Positions 1 to 12,880 of a stretch of DNA of 64,000 bases are shown piece after piece. Within the stretch, counting starts at the first letter, position 1, and every line of letters begins with the position of its first letter. The notes beneath the pieces are model-generated. The model saw only the letters and a list, made by a program, of their open reading frames with translations. It had not been told where the DNA came from and did no database searches. Position numbers and translations under genes: made by a program. Origin of the DNA: Calliopsis andreniformis (taxonomy: Eukaryota; Arthropoda; Insecta; Hymenoptera; Andrenidae); the NCBI RefSeq assembly GCF_051401765.1, contig NW_027480429.1, positions 14,574,157-14,638,156 of the forward strand, read 5' to 3'.

Positions 1-2198
1 AGAAGTGAACGCCCGAACCATAAAATGCAAAAAAAATACAACAGTGTTTCCATCATATAACAGGAATAATTGCAACCAGTTTGAAAGTGATGGCCAATTC
101 TACGTTCCGGGCAACCTAGGCTTCTCTCTAGGGCGTTGCTCCACGAGATCGAATAGATAGTGCCTTAGAAGTCAACGCCAGACGCATAAAATACAACATA
201 AATACAACAGCGTTTCCATCGTATAAAACGAATAATTGCAACCAGTGTGAAAGTTATGGTCATTTCCACATTCCGTGTAACCTAGGCTTCACTCTAGGGC
301 GTTGCTCCACCAGATCGAATAGTTAGGTCCTTAGAAGTAAACGCCAGAAGCATAAAATACAATATAGATACAACAGCTTTTCCATCGTATAAAAGGATTA
401 ATTGCAACCAGTTTGAACGTGATGGTCATTTCTCCCTTCCGTGCAACCTAGGCATCACTCTAGGGCGTTGCTCCACTAGATCGAACAGCTAGGGCCTTAG
501 AAGTCAACGCCAGAAGCATAAAATACAATATAAATACAACAGTTTTTCCATCGTATAAAACGAATAATTGCAACCAGTTTGAACGTGATGGTCATTTCTC
601 CCTTCCGGGCAAGCTAGGCTTCACTCTAGGGCGTTGCTCCACTAGATCGAACAGCTGGGGCCTTAGAAGTCAACGCCAGAAGCATAAAATACAATATAAA
701 TACAACAGTTTTTCCATCGCATAAAACGAATAATTGTAACCAGTGTGAAAGTAATGGTAATTTCTATGTTCCGTGCAAGCTGGTCTTCACCCTAGGCCGT
801 TGTTCCATCAGATCGAATAGTTAGGGCCTAAGAAGTGAACGCCAGAAGCATAAAATACGATATAAATACAACAGCTATTCCATCGTATAAAACGAATAAT
901 TGTAACCAGTGTGAAAGTAATGGTCATTTCTACGTTCCGGGCAAGCTAGGCTTCACCCTAGGCCGTTGTTCCACCAGTTCGAATAGTTTGGGCCTAAGAA
1001 GTGAACGCCAGAAGCATAAAATGCAATAAAAATACAACAGTTTTTCCATCGTATAACAGGATTAATTGCAACCAGTTTGAAAGTGATGGTCATTTCTCCT
1101 TTCCGGGCAACCTAGGCTTCACTCTAGGGCGTTGCTCCACTAGACCGAATTGCTAGGGCCTTAGAGGCCAACGCCAGAAGCATAAAATACAATATAAATT
1201 CAACAGTTTTTCCATCGTATAAAACGAATAATTGCAACCAGTATGAAACTGATGGTCATTCCTACTTTCCGAGCAACCTAGGCTTCACCCTAGGGCGTTG
1301 CTCCAACAGATTGAATAGTTAGGGCCTTAGAAGCCAACGCCCGAAGCATAAAATGCAATAAAAATACAACAGTGTTTCCATCGTATAAAACGAATAATTG
1401 CAACCAGTATGAAACTTATGGTCATTTCTACTTTCCGAGCAAGCTAGGCTTCACCCTAGGGCGTGGCTCCAACAGATTGAATAGTTAGGACCTTAGAAGT
1501 GAACGCCCAAACCATAAAATGCAAAAAAAATACAACAGTGTTTCCATCATATAACAGGAATAATTGCAACCAGTTTGAAAGTGATGGCCAATTCTACGTT
1601 CCGGGCAACCTAGGCTTCTCTCAAGGGCGTTGCTCCACCAGATCGAATAGATAGTGCCTTAGAAGTCAACACCAGACGCATAAAATACAATATAAATACA
1701 ACAGCGTTTCCATCGTATAAAACGAATAATTGCAACCAGTGTGAAAGTTATGGTCATTTCCACATTCCGTGTAACATAGGCTTCACTCTAGGGCGTTGCT
1801 CCACCAGATCGAATAGTTAGGTCCTTAGAAGTAAACGCCAGAAGCATAAAATACAATATAGATACAACAGCTTTTCCATCGTATAAAAGGATTAATTGCA
1901 ACCAGTTTGAACGTGATGGTCATTTCTCCCTTCCGGGCAAGCTAGGCATCACTCTAGGGCGTTGCTCCACTAGATCGAACAGCTAGGGCCTTAGAAGTCA
2001 ACGCCAGAAGAATAAAATACAATATAAATACAACAGTTTTTCCATCGTATAAAACGAATAATTGCAACCAGTATGAAACTTATGGTCATTTCTACTTTCC
2101 GAGCAACCTAGGCTTCACCCTAGGGCGTTGCTCCAACAGATTGAATAGTTAGGGCCTAAGAAGTCAACGCCAGAGGCATAAAATACAATATAAATACA
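1..2198. repeat. Nine-monomer (1494-bp) sub-repeat within A1
   Basis: The A8-tract monomer at 1 is followed 1494 bp later (9 x 166) by an almost identical one at 1495. The next three monomers follow in the same order in both copies (gacgc variant, gtaaacgcc variant, gaacgtgatgg variant). The second copy then diverges after about 2060, where it switches to the gtatgaaacttatgg variant. The same 9-monomer spacing occurs in the A2 area, with starts at 29037, 30531 and 32025. This is therefore a second, shorter repeat period inside the large block. Confidence 0.75.
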
Positions 2199-5100
2199 AC
2201 AGTTTTTCCATCGTATAAAACGAATAATTGCAACCAGTATGAAACTTATGGTCATTTCTACGTTCCGAACAACCTAGGCTTCACCCTAGGGCGGTGCTCC
2301 AACGGATAGAATAGTTAGGGCCTTAGAAGTCAACGCCCGAAATATAAAATGCAAAAAAAATACAACAGTGTTTCCATCATATAACAGGAATAATTGCAAC
2401 CAGTTTGAAAGTGATGGCCAATTCTACGTTCCGGGCAACCTAGATTTCACTCCAGGGCGTTGCTCCACCAGACCCAATAATTACGGCCTAGGAAGTCAAC
2501 GCCAGAAGCATAAAATACGATATAAATACAACAGCTTTTCCATCGTATAAAGCGAATAATTGCAACCAGTGTGAAAGTAATGGTCATTTCTACGTCCCGA
2601 GGACCCTAGGCGTCACTCTAGGGCGTTGCTCCACCACATCTAATAGCTACGGCCTTAGTAGTCAACGCCAGAGGCATAAAGTACAATATAAATACAACAG
2701 CGTTTCCATCGTATAAAACGAATAATTGCAACCAGTGTGAAAGTTATGGTCATTTCTACATTCCGAGCAACCTAGGATCCACTCTAGGGCGTTGCTCCAC
2801 AAGATCGAATAGTTAGGTCCTTAGAAGTAAACGCCAGAAGCATAAAATACGATATAAATACAACAGCGTTTGCATCGTATAAAACGAATAATTGCAACCA
2901 GTGTGAAAGTTATGGTCATTTCTACATTCCGAGCAACCTAGGATTCACTCTAGGGCGTTGCTCCACCAGATCGAATAGTTAGGTCCTTAGAAGCATACGC
3001 CAGAAGCATATAATACAATATAGATACAACAGCTTTTCCATCGTATAAAAGGATTAATTGCAACTAGTTTGAACGTGATGGTCATTTCTCCCTTCCGGGC
3101 AACCTAGGCTTCACTCTAGGGCGTTGCTCCACTAGATCGAACAGCTAGGGCCTTGGAAGTCAACGCCAGAGGCATAAAATACAATATAAATACAACAGCT
3201 TTTCCATCGTATAAAACGAATAATTGCAACCAGTGTGAAAGTGATGGCGAATTCTACCTTCCGGGCATTCTAGGCTTCACTATAGGGCGTTGCTCCACCA
3301 GATCGAATAGTTAGTGCCTTAGAAGTCAACGCCAGAAGCATAAAATACGATATAAATGCAACAGCTTTTCCATCGTATATAACGAACAATTGCAACCAGT
3401 GTGAAAGTAATGGTCATTTCTACGTCCCGAGCACCCTAGGCGTCACTGTAGGGCGTTGCTCCACCACATCTAATAGCTACGGCCTTAGAAGTCAACGCCA
3501 GAGGCATAAAGTACAATATAAATACAACAGCGTTTCCATCGTATAAAACGAATAATTGCAACCAGTGTGAAAGTTATGTTCATTTCTACATTCCGAGCAA
3601 GCTAGGATCCACTCTAAGGCGTTGGTCCACCAGATAGAATAGTTAGGTCCTTAGAAGTAAACGCCAGAAGCATAAAATACAATATAAATACAACAGTTTT
3701 TACATCGTATAAAACGAATAATTGCAACCAGTTTGAAAGTGATGGCCAATTCTACCTTCCGGGCAACCTAGGCTCCACTCTAGGGCTTTGCTCCACCAGA
3801 TCGAATAGTTAGTGCCTTAGAAGTGAACGCGAGAAGCATGAAATACAATATGAATAAAACAGTTTTTCCATCGCATAAAACGAATAATTGCAACCAGTAT
3901 GAAACTTATGGTCAATTCTACTTTCCGAGCAACCTAGGCTTCACCCTAGGGCGTTGCTCCAACGGATTGAATAGTTAGGGCCTTAGCAGTCAACGCCCGA
4001 AATATAAAATGCAAAAAAAATACAACAGTGTTTCCATCATATAACTGCAATAATTGCAACCAGTTTGAAAGTGATGGCCAATTCTACGTTCCGGGCAACC
4101 TAGGTTTCACTCCAGGGCGTTGCTCCACCAGACCGAATAGTTACGGCCGAAGAAGTCAACGCGAGAAGCATAAAATACGATATAAATACAACAGCTTTTC
4201 CATCGTATAAAACGAATAATTGCAACCAGTGTGAAAGTAATGGTCATTTCTACGCTCCGAGCACCCTAGGCGTCTCTCTAGGGCGTTGCTCCACCACATC
4301 TAATAGCTACGGCCTTAGAAGTCAACGCCAGAGGCATAAAATACAATATAAATACTACAGCTTTTCCATCGTATAAAGCGAATAATTGCAACCAGTATGA
4401 AACTTATGGTCATTTCTACTTTCCGAGCAACCTAGGCTTCACCCTAGGGCGTTGCTCCAACAGATTGAATAGTTAGGGCCTTAGAAGTCTACGGCCGAAC
4501 CATAAAATGCAAAAAAAATACAACAGTATTTCCATCATATAACAGGAATAATTTCGACCAGTTTGAAAGTGATGGCCAATTCTACGTTCCGGGTAACCTA
4601 GGCTTCACTCTAGGGCGTTGCTCCACCAGATCGAATAGTTAGTGCCATAGAAGTCAACGCCAGAAGCATAAAATACAATATAAATACAACAGTTTTTCCA
4701 TCGTATGGAACAAATAATTGCAACCAGTATGAAACATATGGTCATTTCTACTTTCCGAGCAACCTAGGCTTCACCCTAGGGCGTTGCTCCAACGGATTGA
4801 ATAGTTAGGGCCTTAGAAGTCAAGGCCCGAACCATAAAATGCAAAAAAAATACAACAGTGTTTCCATCATATAACAGGAATAATTGCAACCAGTTTGAAA
4901 GTGATGGCCAATTCTACTTTCCGGGCAACCTAGATTTCACTCCAGGGCGTTGCTCCACCAGACCGAATAGTTACGGCTTAAGAAGTCAACGCCAGAAGCA
5001 TAAAATACGATATAAATACAACAGCTTTTCCATCGTATAAAACGAATAATTGCAACCAGTGTGAAAGTAATGGTCATTTCTACGTTCCGAGCACCCTAGC

Positions 5101-6252
5101 CGTCACTCTAGGGCGTTGCTCCACCAGATCGAATAGTTAGGTCCTTAGAAGTAAACGCCAGAAGCATAAAATACAATATAGATACAACAGCATTTCCATC
5201 GTATAAAAGGATTAATTGCAACCAGTATGAACGTGATGGTCATTTCTCCCTTCCGGGCAACCTAGGCTTCACTCTAGGGCGTTGCTCCACTAGATCGAAC
5301 AGCTAGGGCCTTAGAAGTCAACGCCAGAGGCATAGAATACAATATAAATACAACAGCTTCTCCATCGTATAAAACGAATAATTGCAACCAGTATGAAACT
5401 TATGGTCATTTCTACTTTACGAGCAACCTAGGCTTCACCCTAGGGCGTTGCTCCAACGGATTGAATAGTTAGGGCCTTGGAAGTCAACGCCCGAAATATA
5501 AAATGCAAAAAAAATACAACAGTGTTTCCATCATATAACAGGAGTAATTGCAACCAGTTTGAAAGTGATGGCCAATTCTGCGTTCCGGGCAACCTAGGTT
5601 TCACTCCAGGGCGTTGCTCCACCAGACCGAATAGTTACGGCCGAAGAAGTCAACGCGAGAAGCATAAAATACAATATAGATACAACAGCTTTTCCATCGT
5701 ATAAAAGGATTAATTGCAACCAGTTTGAACGTGATGGTCATTTCTCCCTTCCGGGCAAGCTAGGATCCACTCTAGGGCGTTGCTCCACCAGATCGAATAG
5801 TTAGGTCCTTAGAAGTAAACGCCAGAAGCATAAAATACAATATAGATACAACAGCTTTTCCATCGTATAAAAGGATTAATTGCAACCAGTTTGAACGTGA
5901 TGGTCATTTCTCCCTTCCGGGCAACCTAGGCTTCACTCTAGGGCGTAGCTCCACTAGATCGAACAGCTAGGGCCTTAGAAGTCAGCGCCAGAAGCATAAA
6001 ATACAATATAAATACAGCAGTTTTTCCATCGTATAAAACGAATAATTGCAACCAGTATGAAACTTATGGTCATTTCTACTTTCCGAGCAACCTAGGCTTC
6101 ACCCTAGGGCGCTGCTCCAACAGATTGAATAGTTAGGGCGTTAGAAGTCAACGCCAGAGGCATAAAATACAATATAAATACAACAGCTTTTCCATCATAT
6201 AAAACGAATAATTACAACCAGTGTGAAAGTGATGGCCAATTCTACCTTCCGG

Positions 6253-6281
6253 GCAACCTAGGCTTCACTCTAGGGCGTTGC
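6253..6281. other. Imperfect dyad, example of one per monomer
   Basis: At monomer positions 111-140, gcaac (6253-6257) can pair with gttgc (6277-6281), and ctag (6258-6261) with ctag (6270-6273). This gives nine base pairs with a 3-base bulge (ggc) and an 8-base loop. Copies reading caccctaggg add one pair. The region is among the best conserved of the monomer by eye. Short dyads are known in many centromeric satellites; whether this one extrudes or is bound by a protein is not shown by sequence. Confidence 0.4.
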
Positions 6282-8852
6282 TCCACCAGATCGAATAGTT
6301 AGTGCCTTAGAAGTCAACGCCAGGAGCATAAAATACAATATAAATACAACAGTTTTTCCATCGTATAAAACGAATAATTGCAACCAGTATGAAACTTATG
6401 GTCATTTCTACTTTCCGAACAACCTAGGCTTCACCCTAGGGCGTTGCTCCAACGCATTGAATAGATAGGGCCTTAGAAGTCAACGCCCGAACCATAAAAT
6501 GCAAAAAAAATAGAACAGTGTTTCCATCATATAGCAGCAATAATCGCAACCAGTTTGAAAGTGATGGCCAATTCTACGTTCCGGGCAACCTAGGTTTCAC
6601 TCCAGGGCGTTGCTCCACCAGACCGAATAGTTACGGCCTAAGAAGTCAACGCCAGAAGCATAAAATACGATATTAATACAACAGCTTTTCCATCGTATAT
6701 AACGAATAATTGCAACCAGTGTGAAAGTAATGGTCATTTCTACGTTCCGAGCACCCTAGGCGTCTCTCTAGGGCGTTGCTCCACCACATCTAATAGCTAC
6801 GGCCTTAGAAGTCAACGCCAGAGGCAGAAAATACAATATAAATACAACAGCTTTTCCATCGTATAAAACGAATAATTCCAACCAGTATGAAACTTATGGT
6901 CATTTCTACTTTCCGAGCAACCTAGGCTTCACCCTAGGGCGTTGCTCCAACGGATTGAATAGTTAGGGCCTTAGAAGTCAACGCCCGAACCATAAAATGC
7001 AAAAAAAATACAACAGTGTTTCGTTCATATAACAGGAATAATTGCAACCAGTTTGAAAGTGATGGCAAATTCTACGTTCCGGGCAACCTAGGTTTCACTC
7101 CAGGGCGTTGCTCCACCAGACCGAATAGTTAAGTCCTTAGAAGTAAACGCCAGAAGCATTAAATACGATATAAATACAACAGCTTTTCCATCGTATAAAA
7201 GGAATACTTGCAAACAGTGTGAAAGTAGTGGTCATTTCTACGTTCCGGGCAAGCTAGGCTTCACCCTAGGCCGTTGTTCCACCAGATCGAATAGTTAGGG
7301 CCTAAGAAGTGAACGCCAGAAGCATAAAATGCAATAAAAATACAACAGTTTTTCCATCGTATAACAGGATTAATTGCAACCAGTTTGAAAGTGATGGTCA
7401 TTTCTCCTTTCCGGGCAACCTAGGCTTCACTCTAGGGCGTTGCTCCACTAGATCGAATTGCTAGGGCCTTAGAAGTCAACGCCAGAAGCATAAAATACAA
7501 TATAAATACAACAGTTTTTCCATCGTATAAAACGAATAATTGCAACCAGTATGAAACTGATGGTCATTTCTACTTTCCGAGCAACCTAGGCCTCACCCTA
7601 GGGCGTTGCTCCAATAGATTGAATAGTTAGGGCCTTAGAAGCCAACGCCCGAAGCATAAAATGCAAAAAAAATGCAATAGTGTTTCCATCATATAACAGG
7701 AATAATTGCGACCAGTTTGGAAGTGATATCCAATTCTACGTTCCGGGCGACCTAGGCTTCACTCTAGGGCGTTGCTCCACCAGATCGAAAAGCTAGGGAC
7801 TTAGAACTCAACGCCAGAAGCATTAAATACAATAAAAATACAACCGTTCTTCCATCGTATAACAGGAATGATTGCAACCAGTGTGAATATAATGGTCACT
7901 TCTACGTTCCGGGCAACCTACGTTTCACTCTATGGCGTTGCTCCACCAGATCGAATAGTTAGGGCCTAAGAATTCAACGCCAGGAGCATAAAATACGATA
8001 TAAATACAACAGCTCTTCCATCGTATAAAACGAGTAATAGCAACCAGTGTGAAAGTTATGGTTATTTCTGCGTTTCGGGCAACCTAGGCTTCACTCGAGG
8101 GCGTTGATCCATCAGATCGAATAGTTAGGGCCTTAGAAGTCAACGCCAGAAGCATAAAATACAATAAAGATGAAACAGTTATTCCATCGTATAACAGGAA
8201 TAACTGCAACCAGTGTGAAAGTAATGGTCATTTCTACGTTCCGAGCATCCTAGGCTTCACTCCAGGGCGTTGTTCAACCAGATCGAATGGTTAGGGCCGA
8301 AGGAATCAAGGCCAGAAGCATAATATACAATATAAATATAAAAGTTTTTCCATCGTATAGAACGAATAATAGCAACCAGTGTGAAAGTTATGGTCATTTC
8401 TACGTTCCGGGCAACGTAAGCTTTACTCTACGGCGTCGTTCCACCAGATCGTATAGTTATGGCCTAGGAAGTCAACGCCAGACGCATAAAATATAATATA
8501 AATATAACAGTTTTTGCATCGCATAAAACGGATAATTGCATCCAGCGTGAAAGTAACGGACATTTCTACGTTCCGGGCAACCTAGTCTTCACTCTAGGGC
8601 GTTGCCCCACCACATCGAATAGCTACAGCCTTAGAAGTCAACGCCAGAAGCATAAAATACAATATAAATACAACCGTTTTTCCATTGTATAAAACGAATA
8701 ATTGCATCCAGTGTGAAAGTTATGGTCATTTCTACGTTCCGGGCAACATAGGCTTCACCCTTGGACGATGCCCCACCAGATCGAATAGCAAGGACCTTAG
8801 AAGTCGAAGCCAGAAGCGGAAAATACAATAAAAATGCAACAGGTTTTCCAAC

Positions 8853-8880
8853 GTAACCAGTGCGAATAATTGTAACCAGT
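8853..8880. other. 2-bp longer monomer with duplicated motif
   Basis: The copy in E2 reads cgtataaagcgaataattg here. E1 reads cgtaaccagtgcgaataattg, so taaccagtg has replaced tataaag, lengthening the monomer by 2 bp. The same taaccagtg stands about 20 bases downstream in its normal place. Confidence 0.8.
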
Positions 8881-9132
8881 GTGAATGTTATGGTCATTAA
8901 TACGTTCCGGGCAACCTAGGCTTCACTCTAGGGCGTTGATCCACCAGTTCCAATAGCTAGGGCCTAACAATTCAACGCCAGAAGCATAAAGTACAATGAA
9001 AGTACAACAGTTTTTTCATCGTATAAAACGGATAATTGCAACAAGCGTGAAGGTAATGGTCAGTTCTACGTTTCGGGCAATCTAGGATTCACTCTAGGGT
9101 GTTGCTGCACCAGATCGTATAGTTAGGGCCTA

Positions 9133-9298
9133 AGAAGTCAACGCCTGAAGCATAAAATACAATATAAATACAACAGCTTTTCCATCGTATAAAACGAATA
9201 ATTGCAACCAGTGTGAAAGTTATGGTCACTTCTACGTTCCGGTCAACCTTGGCTTCACTCTAGGGCGTTGCTCCGCCAGCTCGAATAGTTAGGGCCTT
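9133..9298 (+). repeat. Representative 166-bp monomer
   Basis: This copy is chosen as an example close to the apparent consensus. Monomer positions: 1-13 agaagtcaacgcc; 21-42 an AT-rich stretch (taaaatacaatataaata); 45-49 a T5 run; 56-62 tataaaa; 65-71 aataatt; 72-86 gcaaccagtgtgaaa; 98-119 ttctacgttccgggcaacctag; 130-145 the ctagggcgttgctccacc region; 148-166 the gatcgaatagttagggcctt end. My consensus has 68 G or C in 166 bases (41%) and 7 CpG sites. This copy departs from it at a few positions, such as cctgaag for ccagaag and cttgg for ctagg. The start point is arbitrary, since a tandem repeat has no natural first base. Confidence 0.9.
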
Positions 9299-9354
9299 AG
9301 AAGTCAACGCCAGAAGCATAAGATACAATATAAATACAACAGTTTTTCCATCGT

Positions 9355-9370
9355 ATAACAGGTGCAACCA
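9355..9370. other. 6-bp deletion in one monomer
   Basis: The expected caggaataattgcaacc reads caggtgcaacc, so aataat is missing between 9362 and 9363. The E2 partner near 14163 is intact, so the change is private to this copy. Confidence 0.85.
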
Positions 9371-9708
9371 GTGTGGAAGTTATGGTCATTTCTACGTTCC
9401 GGGCAACCTAGGCTTCATCCTGTGGCGTTGCTCCACCAGGTCGTATGGTTAGGGCCTTAGAAGTCAACTCCCGAAGCATAAAATACAATAAAAATACCAT
9501 AGTTTTTACATCCTATAACAGGAATAATTGCATCCAGTGTGAAATTTATGGACATTTCTACATTCCGAGCAACCTAGTCTTCACTCTAGGGCGTTGCTCC
9601 ACCAGATCGAATAGTTAGGGCCTTAGAAGTCAACGTCAGAAGCATAAAATACAATAAAACTACAACAGTTATTCCATCGTATAACAGGAATAACTGCAAC
9701 CAGTGTGA

Positions 9709-12700
9709 AAGTAATGGTCATTTCTACCTTCCGGGAAACCTGGCCTTCACCCTAGGGCGTGCTTCCACCAGGTCGAATAGTTACGGCCTTAGAACTCAAC
9801 GCCAGAAGCATAAAATACAATATAAATATAACAACTCTTCCATCGTATAGAACGAATAATAGCAACCAGTGTGAAAGTTATGGTCATTTCTACGTTCCGG
9901 GAAACCTACGCTTCACTCTAGGGCGTTGCTCCACCAGATCGAATAGTTAGGGACTAAGAAGTGAACGCCCGTAGCATGAAATGCGCTAAATATACAAGAG
10001 TTTTTCCATCGTATAACAGGAATAATTGCAACCAGTGTGAAAGTGATGGTCATTTCTACGTTCCGGGCGACCTAGTCTTCAGTCTGGGGCGTTGTTCCAC
10101 CAGATCGAGTAGTTAGGGCCTAAGAAGACAACGCCAGAAGCATAAAATACAATATAAATATAACAGTTTTTCCATCGTATAAAACGAATAATAGCAACCA
10201 GTGAGACAGTTATGGTCATTTCTACGTTCCGGGCAACCTAGGCGTCACTCTAGGGCGTTGCTCCACCACAGCGAATAGCTACGGCCTTAGAAGTCGACGC
10301 CAGAAGCATAAAATACAATATAAATACAACAGTTTTTCCATCGCATAACAGGAATAATTCCAACCAGTTTGAAAGTGATGGTCATTTCTACGTTCCGGGC
10401 AACCTAGGCTTCACTCTAGGGCGTTGCTACACCAGATCGAATAGTTAGGGCCTTAGAAGTCAACGCCCGAAGCATAAAATGCAATAAAACTACAACAGTT
10501 TTTCCATCGCATAACAGGAACAATTCCAACCAGTTTGAAAGTGATGGTCATTTCTACGTTCCGCGCAACCAAGGCTTCACTCTAGGGCGTTGTTACACCA
10601 GATCGAATAGCTAGGGACTTAGAATTCAACGCTAAAAGCATAAATTACAATAAAGATGCAACAGTTTTTCCATCGTATAACAGGAATAATTGCAACCGGT
10701 GTTAAGGTAACGGTCTGTCCTACGTTCCGGGCAACCTAGGCGTCACTCTAGGGCGTTGCTCCACCACATCGAATAGCTACGGCCTTAGAAGTCAACGCCA
10801 GAAGCATAAAATACAATATAAATACAACAGCATTTCCATCGTATAAAATGAATAATTGCAAACAGTGTGAAAGTAATGGTCATTTCTACCTTCCGGGAAA
10901 CCTGGCCTTCACCCTAGGGCCTGCTTCCACAAGGTCGAATAGTTACGGCCTTAGAACTCAACGCCAGAAGCATAAAATACAATATAAATATAACAACTCT
11001 TCCATCGTATAGAACGAATAATAGCAACCAGTGTGAAAGTTATGGTCATTTCTACGTTCCGGGCAACCTACGCTTCACTCTAGGGCGTTGCTCCACCAGA
11101 TCGAATAGTTAGGGACTAAGAAGTGAACGCCCGTAGCATGAAATGCGCTAAATATACAAGAGTTTTTCCATTGTATAACAGGAATAATTGCAACCAGTGT
11201 GAAAGTGATGGTCATTTCTACGTTCCGGGCGACCTAGTCTTCAGTCTGGGGCGTTGTTCCACCAGATCGAATAGCTAGGGCCTTAGAAGTCAACGACAGA
11301 AGCATAAAATACAATATAAATACAACAGCTTTTCCATCGGATATAATGTATATTTGCAGTGTGAATGTAATTGTCATTTCTACGTTCCAGGCAACCCAGG
11401 CATCACTCTAGGGCGTTGCTCCACGAGATCAAATAGTTACGGACTTAGAATTCAACGCCAGAAGCATAAAATACAATATAAATACAACCGTTTTTCCATT
11501 GTATAAAACGAATAATTGCAACCAGTGTGAAAGTTATGGTCATTTCTACGTCCCGGGCAACCTAGGCCTCACTCTAGGGAGTTGCTCCACCAGATTGAAT
11601 AGTTAGGGCCTTAGAAGTCAACGCCAGGAGCATAAAATACAATAAAAATACAACAGTTTTTCCATCGTATAACAGGAATGATTGCAACCAGTGTGAATGT
11701 GATGGTCATTTCTACGTTCCGGGCAACCTACGTTTCACTCTATGGCGTTGCTCCACCAGATCGAATAGTTAGGGCCTAAGAATTCAACGCCAGGAGCATA
11801 AAATACGATATGAATACAACAGCTTTTCCATCGTATAAAACGAGTAATTGCAACCAGTGTGAAAGTTATGGTCATTTCTACGTTCTGGGCAACCTAGGCT
11901 TCACCATAGGGCGTTGCTCTACCAGATCGAATAGTCAGGGCCTTAGAAGTCAACGCCCGAAGCATAAAGTACAAAATAAATAGAACAGATTTTCCATTGT
12001 ATATAACGAATAATTGCTACCAGTGTGAAAGTTATGGTCATTTTTACTTTCCTGGCAGCCTAGGTTTCACCCTAGGGTGTTGCTCCAACAGATTGAATAG
12101 TTGAGGCCTTAGAAGTCAACGCCCGAATCATAAAATGCAATAAAAATACAACAGCTTTTCCATCGTATAAAACGAATAATTGCAACCAGTGTGAAGGTTA
12201 TGGACATTTCTACCATCCGAGCAACCTAGGCTTCACTCGAGGGCGTTGCTCCATCAGATCGAATAGTTAGGGCCTTAGAAGTCAACGCCAGGAGCATAAA
12301 ATACAATAAAAATACAACAGTTTTTCCATCGTATAACAGGAATGATTGCAACCAGTGTGAATGTAATGGTCATTTCTACGTTCCGGGCAACCTACGTTTC
12401 ACTCCAGGGCGTTGCTCCACCAGACCGAATAGTTAAGTCCTTAGAAGTAAACGCCAGAAGCATTAAATACGATATAGATACAACAGCTTTTCCATCGTAT
12501 AAAAGGAATACTTGCAAACCGTGTGAAAGTAGTGGTCATTTCTACGTTCCGGGCAAGCTAGGCTTAACCCTAGGCCGTTGTTCCACCAGATCGAATAGTT
12601 AGGGCCTAAGAAGTGAACGCCAGAAGCATTAAATACAATAAAAATACAACCGTTCTTCCATCGTATAACAGGAATGATTGCAACCAGTGTGAATATAATG

Positions 12701-12880
12701 GTCACTTCTACGTTCCGGGCAACCTACGTTTCACTCTATGGCGTTGCTCCACCAGATCGAATAGTTAGGGCCTAAGAATTCAACGCCAGGAGCATAAAAT
12801 ACGATATAAATACAACAGCTCTTCCATCGTATAAAACGAGTAATTGCAACCAGTGTGAAAGTTATGGTTATTTCTGCGTT
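9709..12880. repeat. Block B1, copy of 16344-19515
   Basis: About 3.17 kb matches 16344-19515 at a constant shift of 6635 bp, which is 40 monomers minus 5 bp of net deletions in between. By eye only a handful of substitutions separate the copies, for example aagg versus ccagg in a cttccac context near 10931, and cctaggcgtc versus cctagccgtc near 10237. Both copies share the same 4-bp deletion monomer (about 11357 and 17992). The block opens with the variant accttccgggaaacctggcc and ends inside a monomer at gcgtttcggg versus gcgttccggg. Confidence 0.85.
11337..11366. other. Diverged monomer with 4-bp deletion (B1)
   Basis: The stretch reads atcggatataatgtatattt then gcagtgtgaatg, where gcaaccagtgtgaaag is expected; aacc is missing and several substitutions cluster upstream of it. 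The identical variant occurs in B2 (about 17973-18000) and nowhere else that I noticed. Confidence 0.8.

Larger units (their letters stand above)
1..8081. repeat. Block A1, first copy of a long HOR segment
   Basis: This block of about 48 monomers is matched by 30531-38280. The match starts at a shift of 30530 bp (184 monomers minus the 14 bp of net deletions in between). It ends at a shift of 30198 bp, so A1 holds two more monomers (332 bp) than A2 overall. Intermediate shifts of +166 and -166 relative to the start show that single monomers were gained and lost inside it. The block is rich in a variant with an eight-A tract after gc (27, 1521, 2351, 4011, 4509, 4841, 5505, 6501, 6999, 7663). 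Those copies usually also carry catcatataacagg and ggccaattctac. No gene is present. Confidence 0.85.
7803..9726. repeat. Block E1, copy of 12609-14537
   Basis: From agaactcaacgccagaagca at 7803 onward, this segment matches 12609-14537. The shift is first 4806 bp (29 monomers minus 8 bp), then 4804 and then 4810 after two small indels specific to E1. Shared markers include the ggccgaaggaatcaaggcc monomer at about 8296 and 13101, and the gaagccagaagcgg monomer at about 8806 and 13611. The overlap of its left end with A1 is real: the monomers at 7803-8081 also close block A2 at 38001-38280, so both blocks share that stretch. Confidence 0.8.

Noticed and set aside
98..120. CENP-B box in ttctacgttccgggcaa
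   Set aside because: The cggg end and the upstream tt match the box core, but the ttcg half and the central a do not. In copies reading ttcgacgtttcggg the spacing is one base short. Not a convincing box.
970..990. tRNA or Pol III B-box-like gttcgaatag
   Set aside because: A single copy with a chance t in place of the usual gatcgaatag. There is no A box at a proper distance and no cloverleaf fold.
2368..2550. Cysteine-containing 60-codon frames (FPSYNRNNCNQFESDGQF type) recurring through A1 and A2
   Set aside because: They looked like a family of small secreted or zinc-binding peptides. They are the translation of one phase of the A8-tract monomer and its neighbour, recur only where that monomer does, and have no initiation context or unique flank.
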